Positions 17,759-26,844 are shown, numbered from the stretch's first letter. The stretch is 64,000 nucleotides of DNA from DASUBV01 sp036510065 (GCA_036510065.1 DATCEO010000178.1:1-64000), one strand, 5' to 3'. Numbers and translations: made by a program. Notes: generated by a model not told the origin, from the letters alone.

Positions 17759-17894
17759 CTGCAGGCGACATGAACAGGGGGAGACCCGAGGGGCAGCGAG
17801 CGCGGAATGAGGACCGGGTGAGGGCTTCCGTTAAATCCAGTAGGGCTTCGCGGCCTTCGACCGCGGCCGCCTCCGGCGTCCCTGGACGGTGCCG

Positions 17895-19205
17895 ATGACC
17901 AAGATCATCGCCTTCGAGACCTCTGACGTGCGCTTTCCGACGTCCCGGAACCTCGACGGGTCGGATGCGATGAACGCGAGCCCGGACTACTCGGCCGCTT
18001 ACCTCGTCGTGCGGACGGACGGCCCCGACGAGCTCGCCGGGCACGCCTACGTCTTCACGATCGGGCGAGGTAACGACATCCAGCTCGCCGCGGTGCGCGC
18101 GCTCGAGCCGTTCCTGGTCGGCCAGGACCTCGACGAGACGCTGGACGACCTCGGCGGGCTGTCCCGGCGGCTGGTGGGCGACAGCCCGCTGCGCTGGCTG
18201 GGCCCTGAGCGGGGTGTCGTGCACATGGCCATCGGCGCGGTGCTGAACGCCTGCTGGGACCTGGCCGCGCGGCGGGCGGGCAAGCCGCTGTGGCGGCTGC
18301 TGGCCGACCTGACCCCGGAGCAGGTCGTGGACCTGGTCGACTTCCGGTATATCAGCGACGCGCTGACCAGGGAGGAGGCACTCGATCTGATGCAGCAGGC
18401 GGTTCCTGGCCGGGCCGGGCGCATCGCCGCGCTGGAGCGCGACGGTTACCCGGCCTACACCACGGCACCGGGCTGGCTGGGCTACTCCGACGAGCGGCTG
18501 GCCGCGCTGAGCGCCGAGGCGGTGGCCGAGGGGTTCACGCAGATCAAGCTCAAGGTCGGAGCCCGGATCACCGATGACATCCGGCGCATCGGCATCGCCC
18601 GGCAGGTAGTCGGCGACCAGGTCGCCATCGCGCTGGACGCGAACCAGGTCTGGGACGTGCCGACGGCCATCGCCTGGATGCGGGAGCTGGCCCCGCTGGG
18701 CCCGGCCTGGATCGAGGAGCCAACCAGCCCGGATGACATCCTCGGGCTGGCCCGGATCCGGCGCGAGATCGACCCGGTCCGGGTCGCGACCGGGGAGCAC
18801 GTCTCCAACCGGGTGATCTTCAAGCAGCTGCTCCAGGCGAGGGCCATCGACGTCATGCAGATCGACGCGTGCCGGGTGGCGGGGGTCAACGAGAACATCG
18901 CCAACCTGCTGCTGGCGGCCAAGTTCGGCGTGCCTGTCTGCCCGCACGCGGGCGGGGTCGGGCTGTGCGAGCTGGTGCAGCACCTGTCGATGTTTGACTA
19001 CGTGGCGCTGTCCGGGACGACGCAGGGCCGCATGATCGAGTGGATCGATCACCTGCACGAGCATTTCGAGACCCCGGCCTCGGTGCTGGGCGGCCGTTAC
19101 CGGACGCCGATGGCACCGGGCGCGTCGACGCAGATCCAGCCGGCGTCGGTGGCCGAGTACTCGTTCCCGGCCGGAGCCGCCTGGCTGGCCGGGCCGGTGC
19201 CGTGA
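17895..19205 (+). CDS. fucD: L-fuconate dehydratase (enolase superfamily)
   Basis: 436 residues, typical length. Dehydrates L-fuconate to 2-keto-3-deoxy-L-fuconate. Enolase-superfamily features: IKLKVGA with the KxK base about residue 220, metal ligands Asp in DANQVWDV, Glu in EEPTSPDD and Glu in GEHVSNR, plus His in CPHAGGVGLCE acting as general acid/base. The PHAGGVGLCELVQH and YVALSGT segments are characteristic of the FucD group. The ATG at 17895 is chosen; an in-frame GTG at 17889 is possible. The preceding 136 bases are non-coding. Its stop overlaps the next gene's GTG (GTGA). Confidence 0.9.
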   Translation: MTKIIAFETSDVRFPTSRNLDGSDAMNASPDYSAAYLVVRTDGPDELAGHAYVFTIGRGNDIQLAAVRALEPFLVGQDLDETLDDLGGLSRRLVGDSPLRWLGPERGVVHMAIGAVLNACWDLAARRAGKPLWRLLADLTPEQVVDLVDFRYISDALTREEALDLMQQAVPGRAGRIAALERDGYPAYTTAPGWLGYSDERLAALSAEAVAEGFTQIKLKVGARITDDIRRIGIARQVVGDQVAIALDANQVWDVPTAIAWMRELAPLGPAWIEEPTSPDDILGLARIRREIDPVRVATGEHVSNRVIFKQLLQARAIDVMQIDACRVAGVNENIANLLLAAKFGVPVCPHAGGVGLCELVQHLSMFDYVALSGTTQGRMIEWIDHLHEHFETPASVLGGRYRTPMAPGASTQIQPASVAEYSFPAGAAWLAGPVP

Positions 19206-20194
19206 GCAGTCCGGACGCCCCGGCGATCCCGCGCCGGGCGATCGGCGGCGGGCTGACGGTCACCCGGCTGATGTTCGGCGCCGCGCCGATCGGCGGCCTG
19301 TTCGAGCCCGTCAGCGACGAGACCGCCCAGGCCACGCTGGAGGCCGCCTGGGCGGCGGGCGTGCGGGGCTTCGACACCGCCCCGCACTACGGGGTCGGGC
19401 TCTCCGAGCAGCGGCTCGGCGCCTTCCTGGCGGGACGGCCGCGTGGCGAGTACGTGCTGTCGACAAAGGTCGGACGGCTCCTGGTGCCCGCCGACGGGGA
19501 CGTCGACGGGGCGGAGGGGTTCTACGGGACGCCCCGGCTCGGCCGGGTCCGCGACTACAGCCGCGACGGCGTGCTGGCGTCGCTGGAGGCCAGCCTCAGC
19601 CGGCTGGGCACCGGCCGGATCGACGTCGCGCTCATCCACGATCCCGATGACCACCTGGCGGAGGCCCTGGACGGCGCGTACCCGGCCCTGGCGGAGCTGC
19701 GGTCGGCCGGGGTGATCGGCGCGATCGGCGTCGGCATGAACCGGGCCGAGCTGATCGAGTGGTTCCTGGCCCGCGCCGACCTGGACGTCATCCTGGTCGC
19801 CGGGCGTTACTCGCTGCTCGATGCCCGGGCCGGGGTGTCGCTGCTGCCCGAGTGCCGGCGGCGCGGGATCGGCGTGCTGGTCGGCGGGGTCTTCAACGGC
19901 GGCATCCTGGCCGATCCGGCCCCCGGCGCGACCTACGATTACCAGCCGCCGCCCGCTGAGGTGCTCGACCGGGTGAGCCGGCTCCGGACCGCCTGCGCCG
20001 GCTACGGGCTCCCGCTGGCCGCCGTCGCGATGCAGTTCGTGCTGCGTCATCCCGCGGTCACGGCCGCGGTCATCGGGGCGCGCAGTCCGGCCGAGATTGC
20101 GCAGGACGCCGGCTATCTCGCCGCCGCCGTGCCCGGCCGGCTCTACGACGAGCTGGCCCGCGACGGGCTGATCCCGGCGCTGGGTCCGCAGTGA
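19202..20194 (+). CDS. aldo-keto reductase, probable L-fucose (D-threo-aldose) 1-dehydrogenase
   Basis: 330 residues. Resembles D-threo-aldose/L-fucose dehydrogenases of the aldo-keto reductase superfamily: LMFGAAPIGGLF, catalytic Asp in GFDTAPHYGVG with Tyr in HYG, Lys in STKVGRLL, and His in IHDPDDH. These oxidise L-fucose to L-fucono-lactone with NAD(P). GTG start overlaps the stop of fucD, and its own stop overlaps the next gene (GTGA), so the three enzymes are co-translated. Oxidation of fucose is inferred from family resemblance and context. Confidence 0.88.
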   Translation: MSSPDAPAIPRRAIGGGLTVTRLMFGAAPIGGLFEPVSDETAQATLEAAWAAGVRGFDTAPHYGVGLSEQRLGAFLAGRPRGEYVLSTKVGRLLVPADGDVDGAEGFYGTPRLGRVRDYSRDGVLASLEASLSRLGTGRIDVALIHDPDDHLAEALDGAYPALAELRSAGVIGAIGVGMNRAELIEWFLARADLDVILVAGRYSLLDARAGVSLLPECRRRGIGVLVGGVFNGGILADPAPGATYDYQPPPAEVLDRVSRLRTACAGYGLPLAAVAMQFVLRHPAVTAAVIGARSPAEIAQDAGYLAAAVPGRLYDELARDGLIPALGPQ

Positions 20195-21087
20195 TCATCG
20201 ACGCCCACCATCATGTCTGGGATCCGGCCAGCCGCCGGCATGCGTGGCTGGAGCCGTTCCCGGCGCTGCGGCGCCGGTTCGATCTGCGTGACTTCGCGCA
20301 GGCGGCCGCGCCGCAGGGGGTGGCGGCCGGCGTCCTGGTCCAGGTCCTGGCCGACCCGGCGGAGACCGAGGAGTTCCTGGCCATGGCGGCCGGGAGCGGG
20401 GTGGTCCCCGAGAGCGGGAGCGCCGGGCGCGGCGGGGGCGAGAGGGGCGGGGGGGCGGTGGCTACGACCGGGGTCGTCGGCTGGGCCGACCTGGCCGGCC
20501 CGGACGTCGCGGGCGAGATCGCGCGGCTGCGGCAGCTCCCCGGCGGGGACCGGCTGGCCGGGATCCGGCACCTGGTCCAGGACGAGCCCGACCCGGACTG
20601 GCTGGACCGCCCGGAGGTCCGTCGCGGCCTGCGGGCCGTCGGCGCGGCCGGCCTGCCCTACGACCTGCTGATCCGGCCGGTTCAGCTGTCCGCCGCGCTG
20701 CGCGTGACCAGCGACCTCGACAGTGTGGGCTTCGTGCTGGACCACGCCGCCAAGCCGCCGGTCGCCGCCGGCCGGCTCCAGCCCTGGGCCGCGCAGATGA
20801 CCGAGCTGGCCGCCCGGCCGAACGTGACCTGCAAGGTCTCCGGCCTCGTCACCGAGGCCGCCGCCGGCTGGCGGCCCGGGCAGTTCGCCGCGTATGTCGA
20901 CGTCCTGGTCGAGAGCTTTGGCCCCGGCCGCCTGATGTTCGGGTCCGACTGGCCGGTCTGCACGCTCGCCGCGAGCTACGGGCAGGTAGTCGCGCTGGCG
21001 CGGGACCTGCTGTCCCGCCACCTCAGCCCGGCCCAGCTCGACGCGGTCTTCACCGGTAACGCCCGCTCGGTCTACCGCCTGCCCTGA
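20191..21087 (+). CDS. amidohydrolase-family L-fuconolactonase
   Basis: 298 residues of the amidohydrolase-2 type. Opens with the metal-binding IDAHHHVWDP, continues with IRHLVQDEPDPDW, DHAAKPP and ends with MFGSDWPVCTL (Asp ligand). Family members near fuconate dehydratases hydrolyse L-fucono-1,5-lactone to fuconate. A glycine/serine-rich insertion of about 20 residues near 70-90 is unusual for the family. GTG start overlapping the previous stop. Its end is 23 bases from the convergent regulator gene's stop. Confidence 0.88.
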   Translation: MIIDAHHHVWDPASRRHAWLEPFPALRRRFDLRDFAQAAAPQGVAAGVLVQVLADPAETEEFLAMAAGSGVVPESGSAGRGGGERGGGAVATTGVVGWADLAGPDVAGEIARLRQLPGGDRLAGIRHLVQDEPDPDWLDRPEVRRGLRAVGAAGLPYDLLIRPVQLSAALRVTSDLDSVGFVLDHAAKPPVAAGRLQPWAAQMTELAARPNVTCKVSGLVTEAAAGWRPGQFAAYVDVLVESFGPGRLMFGSDWPVCTLAASYGQVVALARDLLSRHLSPAQLDAVFTGNARSVYRLP

Positions 21088-21110
21088 GCGGCCGCCGCCC
21101 GGCGGGGTTA

Positions 21111-21782
21111 CTACGGGACCGAGGCCAGCCACTGCTCGACGTTGGCGATGTGCACCGTGGCCCAGGAGCGGGCCACATCGGGATCACGCGACGCGAGCGC
21201 GTCGACGATCGACCGGTGCTCGGCCAGGGTTCGCTCCCGGGCCCCTGACTGCGTCAGGCCGCGCCAGACGCGCGCCCGGGTCGTCGGCGCGGAGATGGTC
21301 TCCAGCAGGGAGCACAGCACGGAGTTGCCTGAGCTCGCGGCGATCCGCCGGTGAAACTCCAGGTCGTTGGCGACGAGATCGTCGGCCTCCGGATGCGGCC
21401 CGAGGCTGTCGAGCAGCTTGCGGAGCGCCTCGATCTCGCTGTCGCTGATGTGCTCGGCTGCCATCGCCGTGGCCGCGGGCTCCAGGATGCGCCGGACGCG
21501 CAGGAACTCCAGCACGCTGGCGTCCCGGTGGAAGTCCACGATGAAGTTCAGCGCCTCGAGCATGACCGCGGGCTCCAGGCTGGTCACGTACGTGCCGTCG
21601 CCCTGGCGCACGTCGAGGATGTTGATCAGGGCCAGGGCCCGGACCGCCTCCCGCAGGGAGCTGCGCGACAGCCCCAGATCGGCGGCCAGGTCGGCTTCCT
21701 TCGGGAGCCGGTCCCCGGCGCGCAGCGCCCCGGAGACAATCATCGACTTGATCTTCTCGATCGCCTCGTCGGTCACCGCCAC
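21111..21782 (-). CDS. FadR/GntR-type transcriptional regulator of the fucose locus
   Basis: About 223 residues. N-terminal winged helix of the GntR family (LPKEADLAADLGLSRSSLREA recognition region), followed by an all-helical FCD ligand domain (VRRILEPAATAMA, NDLEFHRRIAASSGNS, LAEHRSIVDA) with the metal-binding Asp/His residues of that family. The GTG at 21782 is favoured because GGAGGG lies seven bases upstream; GTG at 21803 would add seven residues. Placed convergently at the end of the fucose operon, it is probably its repressor, with a fucose-pathway intermediate as inducer. Confidence 0.9.
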   Translation of the reverse strand: MAVTDEAIEKIKSMIVSGALRAGDRLPKEADLAADLGLSRSSLREAVRALALINILDVRQGDGTYVTSLEPAVMLEALNFIVDFHRDASVLEFLRVRRILEPAATAMAAEHISDSEIEALRKLLDSLGPHPEADDLVANDLEFHRRIAASSGNSVLCSLLETISAPTTRARVWRGLTQSGARERTLAEHRSIVDALASRDPDVARSWATVHIANVEQWLASVP

Positions 21783-21852
21783 GGCCGGGCCCTCCGCATA
21801 CACCTCGTCCGCTGCGCGGCAACTCTGGTCTGATGATCTCCGCCGTCACGGA

Positions 21853-21863
21853 AGATCCGATGT
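21853..21863 (-). promoter_or_regulatory. operator upstream of the FadR-type gene
   Basis: AGATCCGATGT, whose reverse complement ACATCGGATCT equals the site at 13796-13806 base for base. On the minus strand it lies 8-9 bases downstream of a -10-like GATAAT (21877-21872), so it fits autoregulation. Confidence 0.6.
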
Positions 21864-21911
21864 TTGCCCTGATTATCGCACACGACTCCGAGGCCGGATC
21901 AGCCCGCGAGG

Positions 21912-21946
21912 GCCACTGCCCGGCGCCGTGCGGCGCCGGCAGTGGC
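21912..21946. terminator. long GC-rich hairpin
   Basis: Arms GCCACTGCCCGGCGCC and GGCGCCGGCAGTGGC pair over 15 bases with a single bulged C and a GTGC loop. No T-run. It lies between the divergent promoters of the FadR-type gene and the M1 peptidase and could insulate them or end antisense transcription. Confidence 0.4.
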
Positions 21947-21976
21947 GGCGGCCCGCGGGACGGCCCGACATCCCGC

Positions 21977-22007
21977 AAGGCAGTGAACTAAGGAAGGCAG
22001 TGAACTA
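21977..22007 (+). repeat. 14-base direct repeat
   Basis: AAGGCAGTGAACTA occurs at 21977-21990 and 21994-22007, 17 bases apart, in the leader of the M1 peptidase gene. The spacing is close to two helical turns, so it could be a regulator site; no binding protein can be named. Confidence 0.5.
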
Positions 22008-22131
22008 GAGACCGGTTCAGCGGCAGAATGTCCGGCAGCGACCGCGCGCTCCCGCGACGGCCGCCGGTAGCGGCCCGCCGCGGCCGAGGCTTTGCGGCCA
22101 GCCGGGCCCGTGGACTGACAGGAGACGCGCC

Positions 22132-23991
22132 ATGGTCAGACGCCCGCTGCGGGCTGCCCTTGTCACCGTGACGTCGGCAGCGGCCCTGGTGCCCCTGAGC
22201 CTGGTGGCGCCCGGTATCGCCAGCGCCAGCCCCGCTAGGCCAGCCAGCCCGGCCGCGCCAGTCCGGCCGGCCGGCGCGCGGGCCGGGCACTGCTCGGCCG
22301 GCGCGCACACGCTGGCCCGGCCCGGCTCGCGGATGTATCCCGAGACCGGCAACGGTGGCTACACCAGCCTGCACACCACCGTGCGCCTGGTCTACGATGC
22401 CCGGGCCAACCGGTTCCGGCGGGGAAACCACGTCGTGCTCACCGACCGCGCGACCCAGTGCCTGACCAGCTTCAGCCTGGACCTGGAGCGCAAGTCGGTG
22501 AACACCACGGCCGGCCCCGACCTGGCGGTCGGCCTGGTCACCGTCAACGGGCGGCCAGCCCGCTTCCGGTTCGTCCAGCCGACCTACCCCGGCGATCCGC
22601 ACGGCCAGGACGACCCCAGCCCGCTGGCCCACGAGGCGTCGCAGCTCAACCCGGTCGGCGGCCTGCAGCACAACCCGCTGCCGCCGGCCTGCACGCCCGA
22701 ATTGACCTCCACCAGCGCGGCGCAGCAGAACGCCAGGAACGGCACGCAGTGCCCGGCCAACAAGCTGGTGATCAGCCCGCGGTGGCCGATCCCGGCCGGC
22801 ACCACGTTCACGGTCTCGATCAGCTACACCGGCAGGCCCGGCGTGCACAACGACGGCGACGGGACCACCGAGGGCTGGTTCCGCTCCCGCAACGGCGGGT
22901 TCGTGACGACCGAGCCCGTCGGCAGCGAGGACTGGATGCCGCTGAACGACTACCCCGCGGCCAAGCCCACCTATGACTTCTACGACACCGTCGCGGCCGG
23001 GGAGACAGGCGTCGCCAACGGCATCCTGGTCTCGGCGACCCGGCACCGCCCGGACGCGCAGTTCCGCCGCGGGTCGGTGACCTGGCACTGGCGCTCCCGC
23101 GCCCCCGTCGCCAGCTACCTGGTCGAGGACAGCATCGGCCAATACCACCTCACCGAGCGGACCGCGCCCGGCGGCATGCGGTACTACCAGGCCCAGGACA
23201 CCGCGATCAGCGCCAGCCAGCAGCGCAAGAACGCGGCCATCATGAACATGCAGCAGGACATCACCCGGTTCGAGAGCCAGTTCAGCGGGCCCTTCCCGTT
23301 CTCCTCCGACGGAGTCATCATCGGGTCGCCGCAGGCCAGCTTCGACGAAGAGATGCAGACGATGATCGCCTTCTCCGGCGGGGTGATCGACACGGACACG
23401 CTGTACCACGAGAACATGCATCAGTGGTGGGGCGACCACGTCACCGAGAGCGGCTACGAGATGACGTTCTTCAAGGAGGGCCTGGCGACGCTGTCCGAGT
23501 TCCTCTTCGCGGCGCGCCGGGCGCAGACCGCGGCCGGCGGCCCGGGCACGCCCGCGGGCCGGGCCGCGTTCCAGGCCAGCCTGGTCCGCCAGTTCGACAC
23601 GGTCTACGCCAGCGGCGGCGGCTTCTGGACCACCGCACCGTCCGACCCGACGCCGTTCAGCCTCTTCGACGGCAATGCGACCTACACCCGGCCGGGCGTC
23701 AGCTACATCGCGCTGCGGCAGATCCTGGGGGCGCACAACTTCGCCCGGGCGCTGGCGGGGATCCAGCGCCAGTACGGCGGGCGCACTATCACCGAGCGGG
23801 AACTGGAGGTGGCCTTCGGCCGCTGGCTGCCCAATCGGAGCCCCGCCTGCGGGGCCCAGCTGGGCCGGTTCTTCGCGCAGTGGTTCGACACCGCGTTCCC
23901 TCGCGGTGGCGGCGCGAACCGGCCCCGGATCACCGGGCCGGGCCTGGCAGGCCCCGGTTTCTACGATGTCCCCGGATGCACCCACCGGTAA
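22132..23991 (+). CDS. secreted M1-family zinc metallopeptidase
   Basis: 619 residues with a signal peptide (LRAALVTVTSAAALVPLSLVAPGIASA). An aminopeptidase-N-like beta-sandwich precedes the catalytic domain. The zinc site is HENMH (YHENMHQWWGDH) with the third ligand Glu in FFKEGLATLSEF, 19 residues on. The usual GAMEN exopeptidase motif is replaced by ASFDEEMQT, so N-terminal recognition may differ. Four or more cysteines suggest disulfides. Start fixed by AGGAG seven bases before the ATG. Confidence 0.85.
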   Translation: MVRRPLRAALVTVTSAAALVPLSLVAPGIASASPARPASPAAPVRPAGARAGHCSAGAHTLARPGSRMYPETGNGGYTSLHTTVRLVYDARANRFRRGNHVVLTDRATQCLTSFSLDLERKSVNTTAGPDLAVGLVTVNGRPARFRFVQPTYPGDPHGQDDPSPLAHEASQLNPVGGLQHNPLPPACTPELTSTSAAQQNARNGTQCPANKLVISPRWPIPAGTTFTVSISYTGRPGVHNDGDGTTEGWFRSRNGGFVTTEPVGSEDWMPLNDYPAAKPTYDFYDTVAAGETGVANGILVSATRHRPDAQFRRGSVTWHWRSRAPVASYLVEDSIGQYHLTERTAPGGMRYYQAQDTAISASQQRKNAAIMNMQQDITRFESQFSGPFPFSSDGVIIGSPQASFDEEMQTMIAFSGGVIDTDTLYHENMHQWWGDHVTESGYEMTFFKEGLATLSEFLFAARRAQTAAGGPGTPAGRAAFQASLVRQFDTVYASGGGFWTTAPSDPTPFSLFDGNATYTRPGVSYIALRQILGAHNFARALAGIQRQYGGRTITERELEVAFGRWLPNRSPACGAQLGRFFAQWFDTAFPRGGGANRPRITGPGLAGPGFYDVPGCTHR

Positions 23992-24028
23992 GGCCTGGTC
24001 AGCGAGGCGGCCCGGGGGTAGGCCGCCG

Positions 24029-24066
24029 CCGGCCAGGCCGCGAGCGCGAGCCCGCGGCCTGGCCGG
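24029..24066. terminator. bidirectional hairpin between convergent peptidase genes
   Basis: Perfect 14-base arms (CCGGCCAGGCCGCG and its complement) with a 10-base loop, in the 89-base gap between two genes that point at each other. No T-run, which is common for actinobacterial terminator hairpins. Confidence 0.6.
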
Positions 24067-24080
24067 AGCGGGGCCGCCCC

Positions 24081-25730
24081 TCAGGTCACCGTGATGGTGA
24101 ATCGGGTCACGCCGCGGGCGCGGGCCACAGCGTCTGTTCCCGTCACCAGCACGTGGAAGACCGTCCCGCTAGCGATCGAGGCCGATACGGTGCCGGTGAT
24201 GGCCCCGGTGTTAGACCCCGGGATCCTGCGGATGGACAGCCCGGCGGGGAGCCCGGCCGCCGTGTAGGCCAGCGAGCTCGCGGCCGTCCTGGCATTCAGC
24301 CCCGTGATCGTCACCCTGAGGGCGGCCCCCGCGATCGCGCGCTTGGCCCCGGGGTCGACCAGCGTCACCGGGTCGGTGCCCTGGCGGGAGAACCCGTAGG
24401 TTCCGTCCGGCGTCCCGACTCCGGTCGGGCCGTCGTAGCCGACCTTCCCGTGACACAGGTAACTCCGGGCGGCCGGGCACACGCCGTTCAGGCCCGATGT
24501 CACGTCGTGGAAGCGGGCCGGATGCTGGTACGGGTAGGAAGCCGGGTAGCTGCGGGGCGCCGGATACCCGGCCAGCGCGTAGACAGCCGTGATGATCGGC
24601 GTGGCCGCGCTGGTGCCACCGAGCACGAGCCAGGTCCCGTGCGTCCGGTAGGTGTCGTAGACCGCCACCCCGGTGGCCGGGTTGGCCACGGCCGCCACGT
24701 CGTTCTCCGTGCGGGTCACGCAGCCGTTCGCGGCGATGTCCACGGGCTTGCGCTGCCAGGACGGCTTGGCCGTCTGCGGCGAGCAGCCGGAGCCCGTTCC
24801 CCCGGTGACGGCCGGGCTGGAGCTGCCCCAGACGGTCTCGGTCCAGGGCCGCGAGCCTGACGGCACGTGCCGCAGCGTCGTGCCACCGACCGCCGTAACG
24901 TACTGCAGGTCAGCCGGGTACACGGTGCCGTACCCGGCGTCGCCGCCCGCGAAGACGATCGCGTCGCCAGGGTGGTTGAAGTAGTGATTGTCGGTCCACT
25001 GGCCAGGAAACTCGGTCCCGCTCCAGCTGTTAGACACAAACCGCGCGCCCAGGGCCACGGCGGCATTCTCGGCTGCCCCCAGGCTCGGCGGGGACGGCGA
25101 GTTGGCCTCGACCACCAGGATCTTGCAGCGCGGGCAGATCGCCGAGACCATGTCCAGGTCCAGCGACTCCTCGACGGCCCAGCCGGCGTTCGCCTTGGGC
25201 AGCGGCCCGGATCGGCCGCGCTGGTTGACGATGCGCAGGCAGCCTGAGGAGACCCTGCAGGACCCCAGGTGAAACCGGCTCCGGTAGCTGGCCAGGTCGC
25301 GGGCGGCGGCCGGGTTGCTGTAGGCGTCCACGATCGCGATCGTCTCGCCCCGGCCCCTGGTCGCCGCGGCGCGGATCAGCCCGTACGCCGCGCGCAGGCT
25401 CGCCGGGCCGTACCCGGCGACCCGCGCGGAAGCCGGAACGAGCGCCTGGGCGCCGCGGTGCCGCCCGGCGAGCCGGTACACCGACTGGCACTCCATCTGG
25501 CCGGCGCTGGCCACGGGGCACACTCGGCGCTCATCGCCGGCCAGCCCCTGCGCCGGACCGGCCGGCGTGCCGCTGGCCGGCGCGGTACCTGCCTGCAGGG
25601 CGCCCGCCTCCGGGGCGCCCGCCTGCGCCGACGGCGCGGCCAGCGCGGCCACCGGCGTAGCCACGACGCCGACCGCGATTCCCGATGATAAAAGGGCGGC
25701 AAATAGCCGATTGCGCCGGGTTGCCCGCAC
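24081..25730 (-). CDS. secreted S53 (sedolisin-like) serine peptidase with C-terminal Ig-like domain
   Basis: 549 residues from the GTG at 25730, chosen for the GGAGGA five bases upstream; the frame continues further but without support. Signal peptide (LFAALLSSGIAVGVVATPVAALAA), then a catalytic domain: Asp in IAIVDAYSNP, Glu and Asp four apart in VEESLDLDMVS, and the nucleophile Ser in GGTSAATP. VSNSWSGTEF provides the oxyanion region. Several cysteine pairs are present. The last ~100 residues are a putative Ig fold (YTAAGLPAGLSI, GAITGTVS). The classical long sedolisin prodomain is short or absent. Likely a protein-degrading exoenzyme. Confidence 0.88.
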   Translation of the reverse strand: MRATRRNRLFAALLSSGIAVGVVATPVAALAAPSAQAGAPEAGALQAGTAPASGTPAGPAQGLAGDERRVCPVASAGQMECQSVYRLAGRHRGAQALVPASARVAGYGPASLRAAYGLIRAAATRGRGETIAIVDAYSNPAAARDLASYRSRFHLGSCRVSSGCLRIVNQRGRSGPLPKANAGWAVEESLDLDMVSAICPRCKILVVEANSPSPPSLGAAENAAVALGARFVSNSWSGTEFPGQWTDNHYFNHPGDAIVFAGGDAGYGTVYPADLQYVTAVGGTTLRHVPSGSRPWTETVWGSSSPAVTGGTGSGCSPQTAKPSWQRKPVDIAANGCVTRTENDVAAVANPATGVAVYDTYRTHGTWLVLGGTSAATPIITAVYALAGYPAPRSYPASYPYQHPARFHDVTSGLNGVCPAARSYLCHGKVGYDGPTGVGTPDGTYGFSRQGTDPVTLVDPGAKRAIAGAALRVTITGLNARTAASSLAYTAAGLPAGLSIRRIPGSNTGAITGTVSASIASGTVFHVLVTGTDAVARARGVTRFTITVT

Positions 25731-26049
25731 GAAAATCCTCCGTATCCGCGCGGTCCCCGGGCCGGATTGGCAGCCATCGGAGTAGATACCGCGACTGTGA
25801 GGTTTTAGCAGACCTTCGCGCCGACGCCAACGGCTATTAAGCAAAATTCAGCAAAGCGTGACCACGGCCGCCCGTGAGCGCCCCAGGGCGACGCCCTAGT
25901 AATTGCCGGCCGCCGCGCCAGAAAATGGCCAGCCGCGCCGGATATAGGCCGAGTGCGCCACGAGGCGCTCGTGCGCCGTGAGGCGCTGGGAATCGAAGGA
26001 GGTGCGAGACCTCCTCGCCAGGCTGTCGCAGCAGTCTGGTGGGAGCTGA
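25731..26049. other. non-coding stretch between S53 gene and group II intron remnant
   Basis: No gene seen. Contains a near-perfect 18-base direct repeat around 25953-25989 (units related to GTGCGCCRYGAGGCGCT) and a hairpin at 25997-26015 (AGGAGGT, loop GCGAG, ACCTCCT). These may be remains of 5' intron RNA structure, but the intron's 5' boundary cannot be placed. Confidence 0.4.
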
Positions 26050-26814
26050 GCGCAGTCCGGTCCGGGAGTCGCCGGGGAGGGTTCCCCGCAGGGGTCGATC
26101 CTTTCTCCGCTGCTGAGCAGCGTGGCCCTGTCGGTCCTGGACGAGTTCATCGCCCGGGGGCCGGGAGGTCCCGGAGCCAGCCCGTGTGAACGGGCCAGGC
26201 GTCGCCGCCAGGGACTGCCCAACTACCGGCTCTGCCGGTATGCGGACGACTGGTGCCTAGCCATATCGGGCACTAAGGCGCACGCCGAAGCCCTGAAGGA
26301 GGAGATCGCCAAAGTCCTGTCCGCGATGGGCCTGCGCCTGTCGCCGGAAAAGACTCTGATCACCCACATCGACGAAGGCCTCGACTTTCTCGGCTGGCGC
26401 ATCCAGCGACACCGCAAGCGAGGCACCGGCAAGAGCTACGTCTACGTCTATCCGGCCAAGAAGGCGCTGGTCGCCATCATGGCCAAGGTCAAGGCGTTCT
26501 GTCGGCAGAGCACGAACCTGCCGCTCAGCGTCCTGCTCATCCATCTCAGCCGGATGCTGCGGGGCTGGACCGCGTACTTTGAGTACGGCTGCTCGAACGC
26601 GACCTTCAGCTACCTGAGGTCCTACCTGTGGAAACAGGTCATCAGGTGGCAGGAACGCAAGCACCGGCGCACTCCATGGAAGGAACTACGCCGACGCTAC
26701 GGCAGATGGCCCACCGACGGTGCCGTGGAGTTGTTCGACCTGGCCAAAGTCAGCGCGAAGCGCTACTACTACCGGGGAACAAAGATCACGGCACCATGGC
26801 CGGGCACAGCATGA
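26050..26814 (+). pseudogene. ltrA: 5'-truncated group II intron reverse transcriptase/maturase
   Basis: The frame is open from 26050 (stop at 26047) and begins inside the RT domain at GSPQGSILSPLLSS (RT block 4-5 boundary), continues with RYADDWCLAI (catalytic YADD), GLRLSPEKTLITH and FLGWRIQRH, then the maturase X domain (LSRMLRGWTAYFEYG, LWKQVIRWQERKHRRTP). There is no HNH endonuclease domain. RT blocks 0-4, roughly 200 residues, are missing, so it cannot mobilise itself. A GTG at 26122 could only start a still shorter product. Confidence 0.85.
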
Positions 26815-26844
26815 GGTAAAGCACCGGCCCTCGGGGCTTGTGGC

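Noticed and set aside
17700..19064. 454-codon minus-strand frame opposite fuconate dehydratase
   Set aside because: Antisense frame; the plus strand carries all catalytic residues of FucD.
21988..23985. 665-codon minus-strand frame opposite the M1 peptidase
   Set aside because: Composition typical of antisense frames in GC-rich DNA; the plus-strand frame has a signal peptide and a zinc site.
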